From Clostridiaceae bacterium HFYG-1003 (GTDB lineage Bacteria; Bacillota; Clostridia; Clostridiales; Clostridiaceae), in contig CP102060.1 of NCBI GenBank assembly GCA_024579835.1, forward strand, positions 2,083,558 to 2,147,557: a DNA stretch of 64,000 nucleotides. Direction: 5' to 3'. The number at the start of each line of letters is the position of its first letter. The stretch's first letter is position 1. Below the pieces are notes generated by a model. The model saw only the letters and a program-made list of their open reading frames with translations, did no database searches and was not told the origin of the DNA. The position numbers were made by a program, and so were the translations under genes. Below are positions 34,801 through 42,815 of the stretch, one piece after another.

Positions 34801-34932
34801 GAAGCCTATGACAGCATTCTTCAAGATGTTCGTTTCAAATTCTTCCCTGACAGACTCGGAAGCTGCCATGGCATAAAATGCCAGATCCAGATCCTCGTCT
34901 TGAAAGGAATGGGAATATATTCTTCCGTTCAT
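34792..34932 (-). CDS. possible small protein or gene remnant
   Basis: A 46-codon frame reads as a plausible acidic helical peptide (YSHSFQDEDLDLAFYAMAAS then ESVREEFETNIL). There is no good ribosome binding site before the ATG. The frame stays open to a GTG at 35049. It may be the tail of a decayed gene, as the terminator of the opposite gene overlaps its stop. Confidence 0.28.
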   Translation of the reverse strand: MNGRIYSHSFQDEDLDLAFYAMAASESVREEFETNILKNAVIGFKK

Positions 34933-35217
34933 CTTACTCAAGGGGTGATCAACAGCCGCCCTGGGCGGGGAGTCGAGCAGGATATCGGCCGGAGCAGAGA
35001 CGGCAGAATCATGCACCGGACCGTTCGTCAGGGCTGAACCGGCATGCACCGTAACCGGTTATGAGGATATTTCCAGGTTGCCGGCACTTATTTCCTGCCG
35101 GGAGATTTCAAAAACCGCTCCATCGGCAGTCAGCCCGGAGGATGGTAATACAAGCCGGATTATGTCATATTCAAAAATCCGCATCAGATCTCCTTCATTG
35201 CGAGCCACCCCGTATCC

Positions 35218-35265
35218 CAGGCAATACCGTCAGCAGGCAATACCGTCAGCAGGCAATACCGTCAG
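35218..35265. repeat. 16-bp perfect tandem repeat x3
   Basis: CAGGCAATACCGTCAG three times in direct succession. A fourth partial copy runs into the hairpin. Confidence 0.92.
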
Positions 35266-35305
35266 CAGGCACCGGAATGCATCGTCTGATGCGTTCCGGT
35301 GCCTG
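35265..35305 (-). terminator. hairpin past fumarate-reductase-like gene
   Basis: An 18-19 bp near-perfect stem (GCAGGCACCGGAATGCATC / GATGCGTTCCGGTGCCTGC) lies 27 bp past the stop. No T-run follows on the minus strand, so it may protect the 3' end rather than terminate by itself. Confidence 0.6.
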
Positions 35306-35331
35306 CTCAATTATGGGGAGATAATTGGTAT

Positions 35332-37143
35332 TTATTTTACTTCAGCAGCTGCGGTCTGACCCGCGATCCGTCCAAACACGATGATGTCGGTGACGGCGTT
35401 GCCGCCGATGCGGTTGGCGCCGTGGATGCCTCCGGTGACTTCACCGGCAGCGTACAGACCCTGGATGATCTCGCCGTCTTCGTTGAGGACATGAGCCTGC
35501 TTATCGATCTTGAGTCCGCCCATGGTGTGGTGGATGCTCGGTGTAACTTTGAGAAGGTAGAAAGGACCTTCCGCCAGGGATACGGACAGATGCGTCCGGC
35601 CAAAGAGCTCATCTTTTCCTGTCTCTACCGCCTTGTTGTAAGCGCTCATGGTTTCTTCCACGACCTTGGCATCCACCTTCAGGAAAGCCGCGGCATCAGC
35701 CAGTGAAGTGCATTCCTGGGCATAGCCCTTGGTGATGTAGCCGGCCAGAGCGGCATTCTCTTTCCGCATCGCTTCATTGGTCACCAGATAGGCAACGCCT
35801 CCGGTCTGTTCCAGAATGCTGGCAGAGACTACATCGCGCGTCTGGAGTTCGTCAATGAAGCGCTTTCCGTCCTGGTTAACCAGGATGGCCCCGTCGCCGC
35901 GCAGGCCTTCGGTGAACATGTAGCCAGATTTGGGATCCGTAGTCGGGTGAATCTGGATGAATTCGATGTCGTCCAAATCGGCTTCCAGATCCTCAGCCAG
36001 CTTCAGTCCGTCTCCGGTGGCTCCGCTGTGGTTGGTGGTGGAGAATCCGACCAGGTCGGGACGGAAGGATTTAACCATTTCGCTGTTGGCGCCGAAACCT
36101 CCGGTTGCGAGAATCACAGCTTTGGATTTGATCTTGAAGGTGGAGCCGTCCTTGGTCTGAGCAACAACGCCCGTGCATACTTCCCCTTCTTCCATCAGAT
36201 CCACGGCAGTAGTTTCCGTCATGATCTGAACCTTCTGCTGAGCTAGCTTCTCAGACAGGACACGAACGACGACGGGGCCGACGGCAGAACCGTCTTCCGG
36301 CGTATGAATCCGGGGGTTGGTGGCGCCGCCGGAAAGAGATACCCGGGTGAGACCGGCTCCCAGTTCATTTACCCAGTCAACGGCCGAAGCGGATTGGTCC
36401 ACAAGAATTCTCAGCAGCTCCGGATCATTCTCTTCCTTGCCGCCGGCAAAGGTGTCATTGTAGAACGTATCCACATCATCCTTGATTCCGGCAGCCGCCT
36501 GAATGCTGGTACCGGCTGCGTTCATCCCGCCGGTGGCCCGGCTGGTGTTTCCGCCGACAATCGGCATTTTTTCCAGAACGATGACTTTCTTTCCGGCAGA
36601 AGCCGCTTCCACGGCAGCAGCCATTCCGGCACCGCCGGCACCGATAACGACAATATCTGCTTCCTGATCTTCCACCTTCACGGCATTGGCTGCCGGCTTG
36701 ATGGTCTTGAGATGCTCTACATCGGCACCGGCCTGAGTCAGGGCGCTGACCACCGCCGCGAGAAAGCCCTTGCTGGAAACCGTAGCACCGGTCACCAGAT
36801 CAACGCCCAGTCCCTGGCTCTCCAGAATCTGTCCCTTGATCTTTTCTACGGCAGCATCGCCCAGTCCCTTGGTCTCAAGGCTGGCATCGGCTTCAATGGC
36901 CTCGATGGCCGAATCGGTGACTGTGACTTTGACTTTGATCGGACCGTTATGGCCCTTTTCTTCCGCTTCATAGGTGCCCGCTTGAAAAGCAGTCCCGGCA
37001 GCGCCGGATCCGGTGGCAGTGGTTCCCGCAGCTGTGACTGCTGCGCCTGTACCTGCCGCAGTGGTAGATGCGCCTCCTGCGGAGCAGCCTGCAATCCCCA
37101 GACACAGGACAGCCGACATCAATGCTGATACGAATTTGTTCAT
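35332..37143 (-). CDS. FMN/FAD fumarate-reductase-like lipoprotein
   Basis: A 603-residue extracytoplasmic flavoprotein. Lipobox GIAGC (Cys 20), an Ala/Thr/Gly linker to 52, one FMN_bind domain (about 55-140) with DLVTGATVSS, then an FAD domain (160-603) starting IVVIGAGGAGMAAAVEAASA. Fumarate-reductase residues are recognisable: IHPTTD, FTEGLRGDGAIL with the likely proton-donor Arg, ELQTRDVVSA, and SIHHTMGG. Similar Gram-positive proteins reduce fumarate or related enoates outside the cell using electrons passed through covalently bound FMN. The neighbouring malate genes fit a fumarate or similar acceptor. No ApbE flavin transferase gene is visible. Confidence 0.92.
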   Translation of the reverse strand: MNKFVSALMSAVLCLGIAGCSAGGASTTAAGTGAAVTAAGTTATGSGAAGTAFQAGTYEAEEKGHNGPIKVKVTVTDSAIEAIEADASLETKGLGDAAVEKIKGQILESQGLGVDLVTGATVSSKGFLAAVVSALTQAGADVEHLKTIKPAANAVKVEDQEADIVVIGAGGAGMAAAVEAASAGKKVIVLEKMPIVGGNTSRATGGMNAAGTSIQAAAGIKDDVDTFYNDTFAGGKEENDPELLRILVDQSASAVDWVNELGAGLTRVSLSGGATNPRIHTPEDGSAVGPVVVRVLSEKLAQQKVQIMTETTAVDLMEEGEVCTGVVAQTKDGSTFKIKSKAVILATGGFGANSEMVKSFRPDLVGFSTTNHSGATGDGLKLAEDLEADLDDIEFIQIHPTTDPKSGYMFTEGLRGDGAILVNQDGKRFIDELQTRDVVSASILEQTGGVAYLVTNEAMRKENAALAGYITKGYAQECTSLADAAAFLKVDAKVVEETMSAYNKAVETGKDELFGRTHLSVSLAEGPFYLLKVTPSIHHTMGGLKIDKQAHVLNEDGEIIQGLYAAGEVTGGIHGANRIGGNAVTDIIVFGRIAGQTAAAEVK

Positions 37144-37518
37144 GGTATATCCCCTTTCCTTGCTTTATAGAGGAACTATTGCATTCCCGAAACCCGGTCA
37201 CAATCACCTGCGCCGTGATATAAATGATTTAAATAATAATTAAACAATCTTTATTTATTTTGCTGACAAATTAACGTTCGATGATTCTCCGACCTGACTC
37301 CTATTGCCGGATGTAAGCAGAGCTTTCTCTGTTGCAATCTTGCAAAATTTCCCTCAGCGAAACGTCGTCTTTCCCGCAAAGCGCAAAGGATCCGGCTCTT
37401 TCATGTTCTGATCCCTGTCAGGCAGACAAAGGGGCAGATCATTGAGAACCAGATCCTTTGGGTCGTTTTATGTTATGGGACTCCCTGTGAAATCACTGCG
37501 AGTGAAGGGTGAGTCTCT
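37144..37518. other. intergenic, promoter region of the reductase
   Basis: AT-rich around 37215-37270. AAAGGATC and GATCCTTT arms (37386-37393 and 37457-37464) may fold as the terminator of the transporter gene. No gene. Confidence 0.5.
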
Positions 37519-38805
37519 CTAGAAGAAGATTGGGACGATGAGGGTGGCGAGAAGGATGATGAACGCACCGCCCAGGCGGGAAGAAATCTGCGCAAAGGGC
37601 ATCAGTTCCATCCGGTGTGCCGCGGTAAGAACCGCCACGTCGCCGGTTCCTCCCATATTCGCCATGCACAGGCCTGCCGTAATGGCTGCTTCGATGGGAT
37701 AGAACCCGACCATTTTGCCAACGATGGCTGTACCAAGGACAGCACCCAGGACAACCAGGAATACCAGCACCAGGTAGACCGGACTGAAGGCCGAGATGAC
37801 CTGTCCCAGATCGGTGTAGGCAATTCCTATTCCCATGAGCAGGGCTGCGGTCCAGTTGGTGGCTACGAACTGGTACCAGTTGGCGCAGGCATCTTCCAGC
37901 TTGGCTGGCAGCAGGTTCACGGATTTGGCAATCGCAACGGAGATAATCATCCAGGCGTAGGGATGGATATCAAGGTTGAGGAAGCGGACGAACAGGTCGC
38001 CTACGATGTTGCCGAAGGTAAAGAAGGCGGTGGCTACGGCAATGCCGATGCCGAAATCCTTCAGGGATAATGAAGTTTCCTTGTCAGCGACTTTCAGATC
38101 TTCTTCGCCGATTTCCATGAGCTTGCCATTGCCGGTAAGGCTGGGGTATTTTTTCCCCACCCGATCCAGGATTCCGCCAAATACGATGGCGATCGCATTG
38201 CCCAGGGCAACCGCGGGTACCAGACGGGACAGAATGTCTTCCGCGGGCATGTTCAGGCCTTTGCCGAATACTTCAGCCAGAGGCACCGCTCCGGCACCCA
38301 TTCCGCCGCCCATGATCGGAATTCCGATGTATGCGATGGATTCAGCCGGTGACTGCCCGAAAATCAGGCCGCCCAGGGCAACCAGTCCCAAGGCAACCGC
38401 AACGCCGCCGAGAATGGTTGGGAAATAGCGGATGGCCGCTTTCATCAGGAGCTTTTTGCTCATGCCCAGGATGGATCCGGTGATCAGAGCCGCAATGTAG
38501 AAATCAAGGAATCCACCGCCCTTCATGAAGGTCGTGACATTATCGGTGACTTCTTTGGGCAGGATGTTGAAATAAACGAGCGCTGCCGAGCCGAAGATGA
38601 TTACAATGGGGCCGCCGCCAAAGAAGGTCTTGACGATGGGGGTATTGTTGCCGATGACATCCAGCAGGGCCCCGACAACCATCATGAAGAGGAAGGCACC
38701 GATCATTCCCTTGGGCAGAACCCCCAAAGCGATGGCTCCCAGCAGAACGGCCAGAAGTCCGAAGTAAACGGGGAGCGAGAGCCCCATAATCTTATAATCT
38801 TTCAT
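37519..38805 (-). CDS. 2-hydroxycarboxylate transporter (2-HCT family)
   Basis: A 428-residue secondary transporter with about 11 helices. The two re-entrant-loop GGxG motifs of the family are visible: IPIMGGGMGAGAVPLAE (about 156-172) and CMANMGGTGDVAVLT (about 385-399). Members (CitS, CimH, MleP) import malate, citrate or citramalate by Na+ or H+ symport or by exchange with the fermentation product. The start follows GGAGGAAAT. It lies 39 bp after the malic enzyme gene, so malate or a precursor is a likely substrate. Confidence 0.92.
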   Translation of the reverse strand: MKDYKIMGLSLPVYFGLLAVLLGAIALGVLPKGMIGAFLFMMVVGALLDVIGNNTPIVKTFFGGGPIVIIFGSAALVYFNILPKEVTDNVTTFMKGGGFLDFYIAALITGSILGMSKKLLMKAAIRYFPTILGGVAVALGLVALGGLIFGQSPAESIAYIGIPIMGGGMGAGAVPLAEVFGKGLNMPAEDILSRLVPAVALGNAIAIVFGGILDRVGKKYPSLTGNGKLMEIGEEDLKVADKETSLSLKDFGIGIAVATAFFTFGNIVGDLFVRFLNLDIHPYAWMIISVAIAKSVNLLPAKLEDACANWYQFVATNWTAALLMGIGIAYTDLGQVISAFSPVYLVLVFLVVLGAVLGTAIVGKMVGFYPIEAAITAGLCMANMGGTGDVAVLTAAHRMELMPFAQISSRLGGAFIILLATLIVPIFF

Positions 38806-38844
38806 ATTTCCTCCAGTAATATCTATATTTTTTCTATGTCCTGT

Positions 38845-40017
38845 CTACCGTCTGGCGACGCCGGTCGCTCTGGCCGCCTCGCTCGTCGCCTTGGCGACAG
38901 CATCCGCTACCTTTTTGTCCAAGGTCGATGGGATGATGTAATCCTCTCTCAGATCCTTTTCATCGATGTAGTCGGCGATGGCTCTGGCCGCCGCGATTTT
39001 CATCTCCATGTTGATTTCACGGGCACGAACGTCCAGTGCTCCGCGGAACACACCTGGGAATACCAGTACATTGTTGATCTGGTTGGGAAAATCGGACCGG
39101 CCGGTACCCATGATGCGGGCTCCGGCTTCCAGTGCCAGGTGCGGCATGATTTCCGGTGAGGGATTGGCCATCGCCAGAATGATCGGATCCTTGGCCATGG
39201 AACGGACCATATCCTGAGAGACCGCGTCTGCCATGGATACGCCAATGAAGACATCGGCATGTTTCATGACCTGAGCCAGGTTGCCCTGCTCCTTGTTGGG
39301 ATTGGTGACTTTCGCCAGCTCATTCTTCGCGTCGTTCATCTTTTCCCGCCCCAGCCAGAGTGCTCCGCTGCGGTCGCAGGCGATGATGTTTTCAGCACCC
39401 GCTGCCGTCAGCAGGTTCGCAATGGCTGTTCCGGCCGCTCCGGCGCCATTGATGATGATCTTGAGCTCACCCATGGTTTTTCCGGTCAGCTTGAGTGCAT
39501 TGAACATTCCGGCCAGGACCACGATGGCTGTGCCGTGCTGGTCATCATGGAACACCGGAATATCCAGTTCCTGTTTCAACTTCGCTTCAATCTCGAAGCA
39601 TCTGGGCGCTGCGATATCTTCCAGGTTGATGCCGCCAAATCCCGGTGACAGCAGCTTCACCGTCCGGACGATTTCGTCCACGTCGGTGGTGTCCAGGCAG
39701 ATCGGGAACGCGTCGACATTGCCGAATTCCTTGAACAGAATCGCTTTTCCCTCCATGACCGGAAGAGCGGCTTTGGGACCAATGTCTCCCAGCCCCAGAA
39801 CCGCAGTGCCGTCCGTGACGACTGCTACCAGGTTTCCCTTGGCGGTGTACTTGTAGACATCCTCTTCATTGGCGTGAATCCGGCGGCAGGGTTCCGCCAC
39901 ACCGGGCGTATATGCCAGGCTCAGATCATCGCGGTTTTCCAGCTTGAGCTTGGAGACCACTTCAATCTTTCCCCGAACCTTTTCATGCAGTTTCAGACTT
40001 TCTTCAAAATAGTTCAT
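38845..40017 (-). CDS. malic enzyme, NAD(P)-dependent
   Basis: A 390-residue short bacterial malic enzyme (malate to pyruvate plus CO2) without a phosphotransacetylase-like tail. It has SLAYTPGVAEPCRRI with the catalytic Tyr, metal ligands in NLEDIAAPRCFEIE and PVFHDDQHGTAIV, the cofactor loop INGAGAAGTAIANLL, and the conserved MANPSPEI. The catalytic Lys is in GNLVAVVTDGTAVLGLGDIG/MEGKAILFK. It starts at ATG after GGGGGAATCAAG. It is upstream of, and co-directional with, the 2-HCT transporter. Confidence 0.95.
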   Translation of the reverse strand: MNYFEESLKLHEKVRGKIEVVSKLKLENRDDLSLAYTPGVAEPCRRIHANEEDVYKYTAKGNLVAVVTDGTAVLGLGDIGPKAALPVMEGKAILFKEFGNVDAFPICLDTTDVDEIVRTVKLLSPGFGGINLEDIAAPRCFEIEAKLKQELDIPVFHDDQHGTAIVVLAGMFNALKLTGKTMGELKIIINGAGAAGTAIANLLTAAGAENIIACDRSGALWLGREKMNDAKNELAKVTNPNKEQGNLAQVMKHADVFIGVSMADAVSQDMVRSMAKDPIILAMANPSPEIMPHLALEAGARIMGTGRSDFPNQINNVLVFPGVFRGALDVRAREINMEMKIAAARAIADYIDEKDLREDYIIPSTLDKKVADAVAKATSEAARATGVARR

Positions 40018-40137
40018 CTTGATTCCCCCGTTTCGTAATCCTTTTCTGTGACCATCCTAACACTGTTTAAAAGCCAAAAAGAATTAAGAAGGTTTATTCT
40101 CTATTAAATTCATAAAAACTACTTTGAATAATGAATG

Positions 40138-40187
40138 ACAGAGCCACCGGTTTGCATCAGGTTCTCAGTGCAATCCGGCGGCTCTGT
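40138..40187 (-). terminator. hairpin after the LeuD-like gene
   Basis: A long stem with mismatches (ACAGAGCC...GGCTCTGT) lies past the small dehydratase subunit. It may separate leuCD-like from the malic enzyme unit, whose own promoter would lie in the AT-rich 40030-40130. Confidence 0.55.
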
Positions 40188-40278
40188 ATCATTTATTATT
40201 TCTTTCTGTATAAAAATCATCCACCCCGATGGTTCTCCGGAGGGGACGATCCTCGAATAAAAAAAGCTTGGCGCAGCG

Positions 40279-40794
40279 TTAAGACGGATCGGATTCACCG
40301 GCAAACCGGCGGCGCATCAGAGGCTTGATTCCTCCGGCCCGCAGGATCTCCAGCGCCTTGCCGCTTAAGGGTTCCGCCGGCAGGATCTCGCCCGTGGACT
40401 CAATGGTCACAGTTCCCTCTTCCAGGTTCAGCGTGACGGTCGCTCCTTCGGTCAGTTTGCTGCTGAGTCCCTTGCAGACGATCAGCGGCAAGCCCAGGTT
40501 GATGCCATTGCGGTAGAAAATCCGAGCAAAGCTGTCAGCTATCACGGCGGCGGCTCCCATCTGAATCAGCGCGATGGGGGCATGCTCCCGGCTGGAGCCG
40601 CAGCCGAAGTTCTTCCCGGCTGCCACCAGACCTCCTTTGGGAAACTGCGGCGCGATGGTCTCGCTGAGGCCGGCCAGGCAATGCCTGCCAATGGCCACAG
40701 GATACGTCAATTCCAGAAACCGTCCGGGCAGAATGACATCCGTATCGATATTGTCCCCTAAAACCAGGACAGGTCCTTTGATGATTCGTTCCAT
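40279..40794 (-). CDS. LeuD-like hydro-lyase small subunit
   Basis: A 171-residue swivel-domain subunit of the aconitase superfamily (3-isopropylmalate dehydratase type). Motifs: LGDNIDTDVILPGRFL (about 13-28), GKNFGCGSSREHAPIAL with the substrate-binding GSSREHA, and FARIFYRNGINLGLPLI. The ATG follows GGAGGTGAAGTAGC, one base beyond the large subunit stop. No leuA or leuB lies near, so isopropylmalate may not be the real substrate. Maleate, citramalate or 2,3-dimethylmalate are known alternatives in this family. Confidence 0.9.
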   Translation of the reverse strand: MERIIKGPVLVLGDNIDTDVILPGRFLELTYPVAIGRHCLAGLSETIAPQFPKGGLVAAGKNFGCGSSREHAPIALIQMGAAAVIADSFARIFYRNGINLGLPLIVCKGLSSKLTEGATVTLNLEEGTVTIESTGEILPAEPLSGKALEILRAGGIKPLMRRRFAGESDPS

Positions 40795-40795
40795 G

Positions 40796-42067
40796 CTACT
40801 TCACCTCCCGGCTCAGATAAGGTCTGGGATCGGCAATGCGGCCTTCCAGCAGGCTGGCTGCCACCGCCGCCGGACTGCCCAGGTAGAGGCTGGCCTCGTT
40901 CGACCCCATGCGTCCCTTGAAATTCCGGTTGGTACTTGTGATGCAGACTTCTCCCGGCCCCAGAATCCCCTCATGAGTACCCAGACAGGCGGCGCAGCCC
41001 GGTGTTGTGATGGTGGCACCCGCCTCCATCAAGATTTGGATGTAACCCTGGCGCATGGCTTCCTGCATCACCTCGGCCGATGCCGGTACCACGATGAGCC
41101 GGGTGTACGGGGCGATTTTCCGCCCTTTCAGGACCCGGGCGGCTGCCGCCAGATCCTCGACCCGGCCATTGGTACAGCTCCCGATATAGCCCTGATCCAC
41201 CCGGATGTCCTGCCGGGCCAGTTCCGCCAGCGGTTGAATATTGTCCACCTGATGGGGACAGGCCAATACCGGCTCCATCTGATCCACCCGGAAGAGATAG
41301 GATTCGTCAAACCGGAAGTCCGGATCCGACGCCACCACGTCAAAGGGTCTGACCGCACGCTCGCTGACATAGTCCAGCACTGCCTGATTCGGCTGCATAT
41401 ACGCGGTTTTGGCGCCCATTTCCACAGCCATGTTGCAGATTGTCATGCGTCCGGGCACGTCCAGCGATTCCACATAGCTGCCGGTAAATTCAATCGCCTT
41501 GTAGACCGCGCCATCCGCCTTCACCCGCCCCAGAACATTCAATGCGACATCCTTGGGAAACACCCCTGGCTGAGCCGGACCGTCCAGCCGGATCTCGATG
41601 ATCTCCGGTACCCGGAACCACAGCTCACCGGTCGCCAGGATGCAGGCCATGTCCGTGGCACCGCAGCCTGTGCCCAGCGCCCCGAACGCGCCCTGGGTGG
41701 TCGTGTGGCTGTCCGTGGCCACCACAATCATGCCGGGATAAATCAGTCCGGCCTCGGGCATGACCTGATGACAGACGCCGGCATTCACGTCAAAGTGATA
41801 TTTCAGCCCCTGCTCTTTGGCGAAATCACGCATTTCCCGATGATTGGACGCCGTCCGGATGGTCGGACAGGGCGAATAATGGTCAAAGACAAAGGCGGCT
41901 CGGCCCGGATCCCAGACATGGGTCGCTCCGATTTCCCGAAAGGAGTAGATCGTCTGCAGGTACAGGTCGTTGATTTCGGCAAAGTCCACCTTTGCCGTCA
42001 CGATTTCACCGGTTCTGACTATGGTCTGACCGCTGCCGCGAGCCAGTATTTTTTCGATTGCGTGCAT
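40796..42067 (-). CDS. LeuC-like hydro-lyase large subunit (4Fe-4S)
   Basis: A 423-residue 4Fe-4S dehydratase subunit of the LeuC/homoaconitase group. Seen: VVATDSHTTTQGAFGALGTG (about 113-132), the first cluster Cys in YIGSCTNG, and the other two in GCAACLG. The arrangement is complete for catalysis with the LeuD-like partner. The ATG at 42067 is favoured by GGGAG upstream and by alignment to the usual IEKILA start; a GTG 10 codons earlier is possible. Its place between a carboxylate-sensing two-component system and malate genes suggests that it makes or consumes malate or a methylmalate. Confidence 0.92.
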   Translation of the reverse strand: MHAIEKILARGSGQTIVRTGEIVTAKVDFAEINDLYLQTIYSFREIGATHVWDPGRAAFVFDHYSPCPTIRTASNHREMRDFAKEQGLKYHFDVNAGVCHQVMPEAGLIYPGMIVVATDSHTTTQGAFGALGTGCGATDMACILATGELWFRVPEIIEIRLDGPAQPGVFPKDVALNVLGRVKADGAVYKAIEFTGSYVESLDVPGRMTICNMAVEMGAKTAYMQPNQAVLDYVSERAVRPFDVVASDPDFRFDESYLFRVDQMEPVLACPHQVDNIQPLAELARQDIRVDQGYIGSCTNGRVEDLAAAARVLKGRKIAPYTRLIVVPASAEVMQEAMRQGYIQILMEAGATITTPGCAACLGTHEGILGPGEVCITSTNRNFKGRMGSNEASLYLGSPAAVAASLLEGRIADPRPYLSREVK

Positions 42068-42119
42068 CTTTTGTTCTCCCGTGAAGTATTTATTCACCCA
42101 TCCCCGATGAGCTGGTCCG

Positions 42120-42815
42120 TTATCTTTCAGAACGCATGTGCGGCAGCAGCTGATAGCGGTGCTGCGGCCGGCCGACTTTGCCGTATTCCACGAGCCGCTC
42201 GATCTGGCCGCTGCGCTCCATGTAGTTGAGATACCGCCGCACCGTCACCGTGGCTACCCCGCTGGATTCAGCAATGGCTTCGGCGGACAGCGGCTCCTCC
42301 TGATGGAGAATCAGCGCTTTCAGGATCAGCTGCAGGGTATACTTGTTGATGCCCTTTTCCAGTTCATGGTCGTCTGCCGACGTACCGCCTCCCTGGATGA
42401 GCTCATCCAGCTCAGCCTGGGTCAGAGCGCTTTTCTGTTCCAGTTCCTCCTTGCGCTGAAGATAGCGCCCCAGAGCCTCCCGGAACCGGTCAAAAGTAAA
42501 CGGCTTGATCAGGTAGTCCACCACGCCGTAGCGAAAGGCTTCCTGGACGATGGTGCTGGTTTTGTCCGCCGTAATGAGGATGACATCAGCGGACAGATCC
42601 TGCGCCCGGATCCACTTGAGCAGATCCATCCCGCTTTCGCGAGGGAGAAACAGATCCAGCAGCACCAGATCGGGCTGCTCTTGCGTCAGCACGCGCTTTG
42701 CCTCCTCCAGCCCCGGCACGGCTGCGGTCAGGACCATGCCCTCTATCTGTTTCAGGAATCGGGCATTAATGGATGCCACCATCGGGTCATCCTCAACGAT
42801 CAGTACTTTGATCAT
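42120..42815 (-). CDS. response regulator, CitB/DcuR-like
   Basis: A 231-residue regulator. The receiver domain (1-120) has the acidic pair EDD at 8-10, the phospho-acceptor Asp in LVLLDLFLP (about 55) and Lys in YLIKPFTF (about 104). The C-terminal domain has an HTH (AEAIAESSGVATVTVRRYLN, about 180-199), as in CitB/DctR/DcuR proteins. It overlaps the kinase gene by 4 nt (ATGA). It likely switches on the adjacent LeuCD, malic enzyme and transporter genes. Confidence 0.93.
   Translation of the reverse strand: MIKVLIVEDDPMVASINARFLKQIEGMVLTAAVPGLEEAKRVLTQEQPDLVLLDLFLPRESGMDLLKWIRAQDLSADVILITADKTSTIVQEAFRYGVVDYLIKPFTFDRFREALGRYLQRKEELEQKSALTQAELDELIQGGGTSADDHELEKGINKYTLQLILKALILHQEEPLSAEAIAESSGVATVTVRRYLNYMERSGQIERLVEYGKVGRPQHRYQLLPHMRSER

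Larger units (their letters stand above)
34933..35331. other. intergenic with 16-bp repeats
   Basis: No gene is seen. Holds the repeat at 35218-35265 and the hairpin at 35265-35305. Confidence 0.5.

Noticed and set aside
40279-42067. Calling the LeuCD-like pair a leucine biosynthesis operon
   Set aside because: No leuA or leuB, and the pair is embedded with a carboxylate-sensing two-component system, malic enzyme and a 2-hydroxycarboxylate transporter; the family has several non-leucine members.
40574-42229. 551-codon plus-strand frame opposite the LeuCD-like genes
   Set aside because: Antisense shadow; the minus strand has complete hydro-lyase motifs in two genes.
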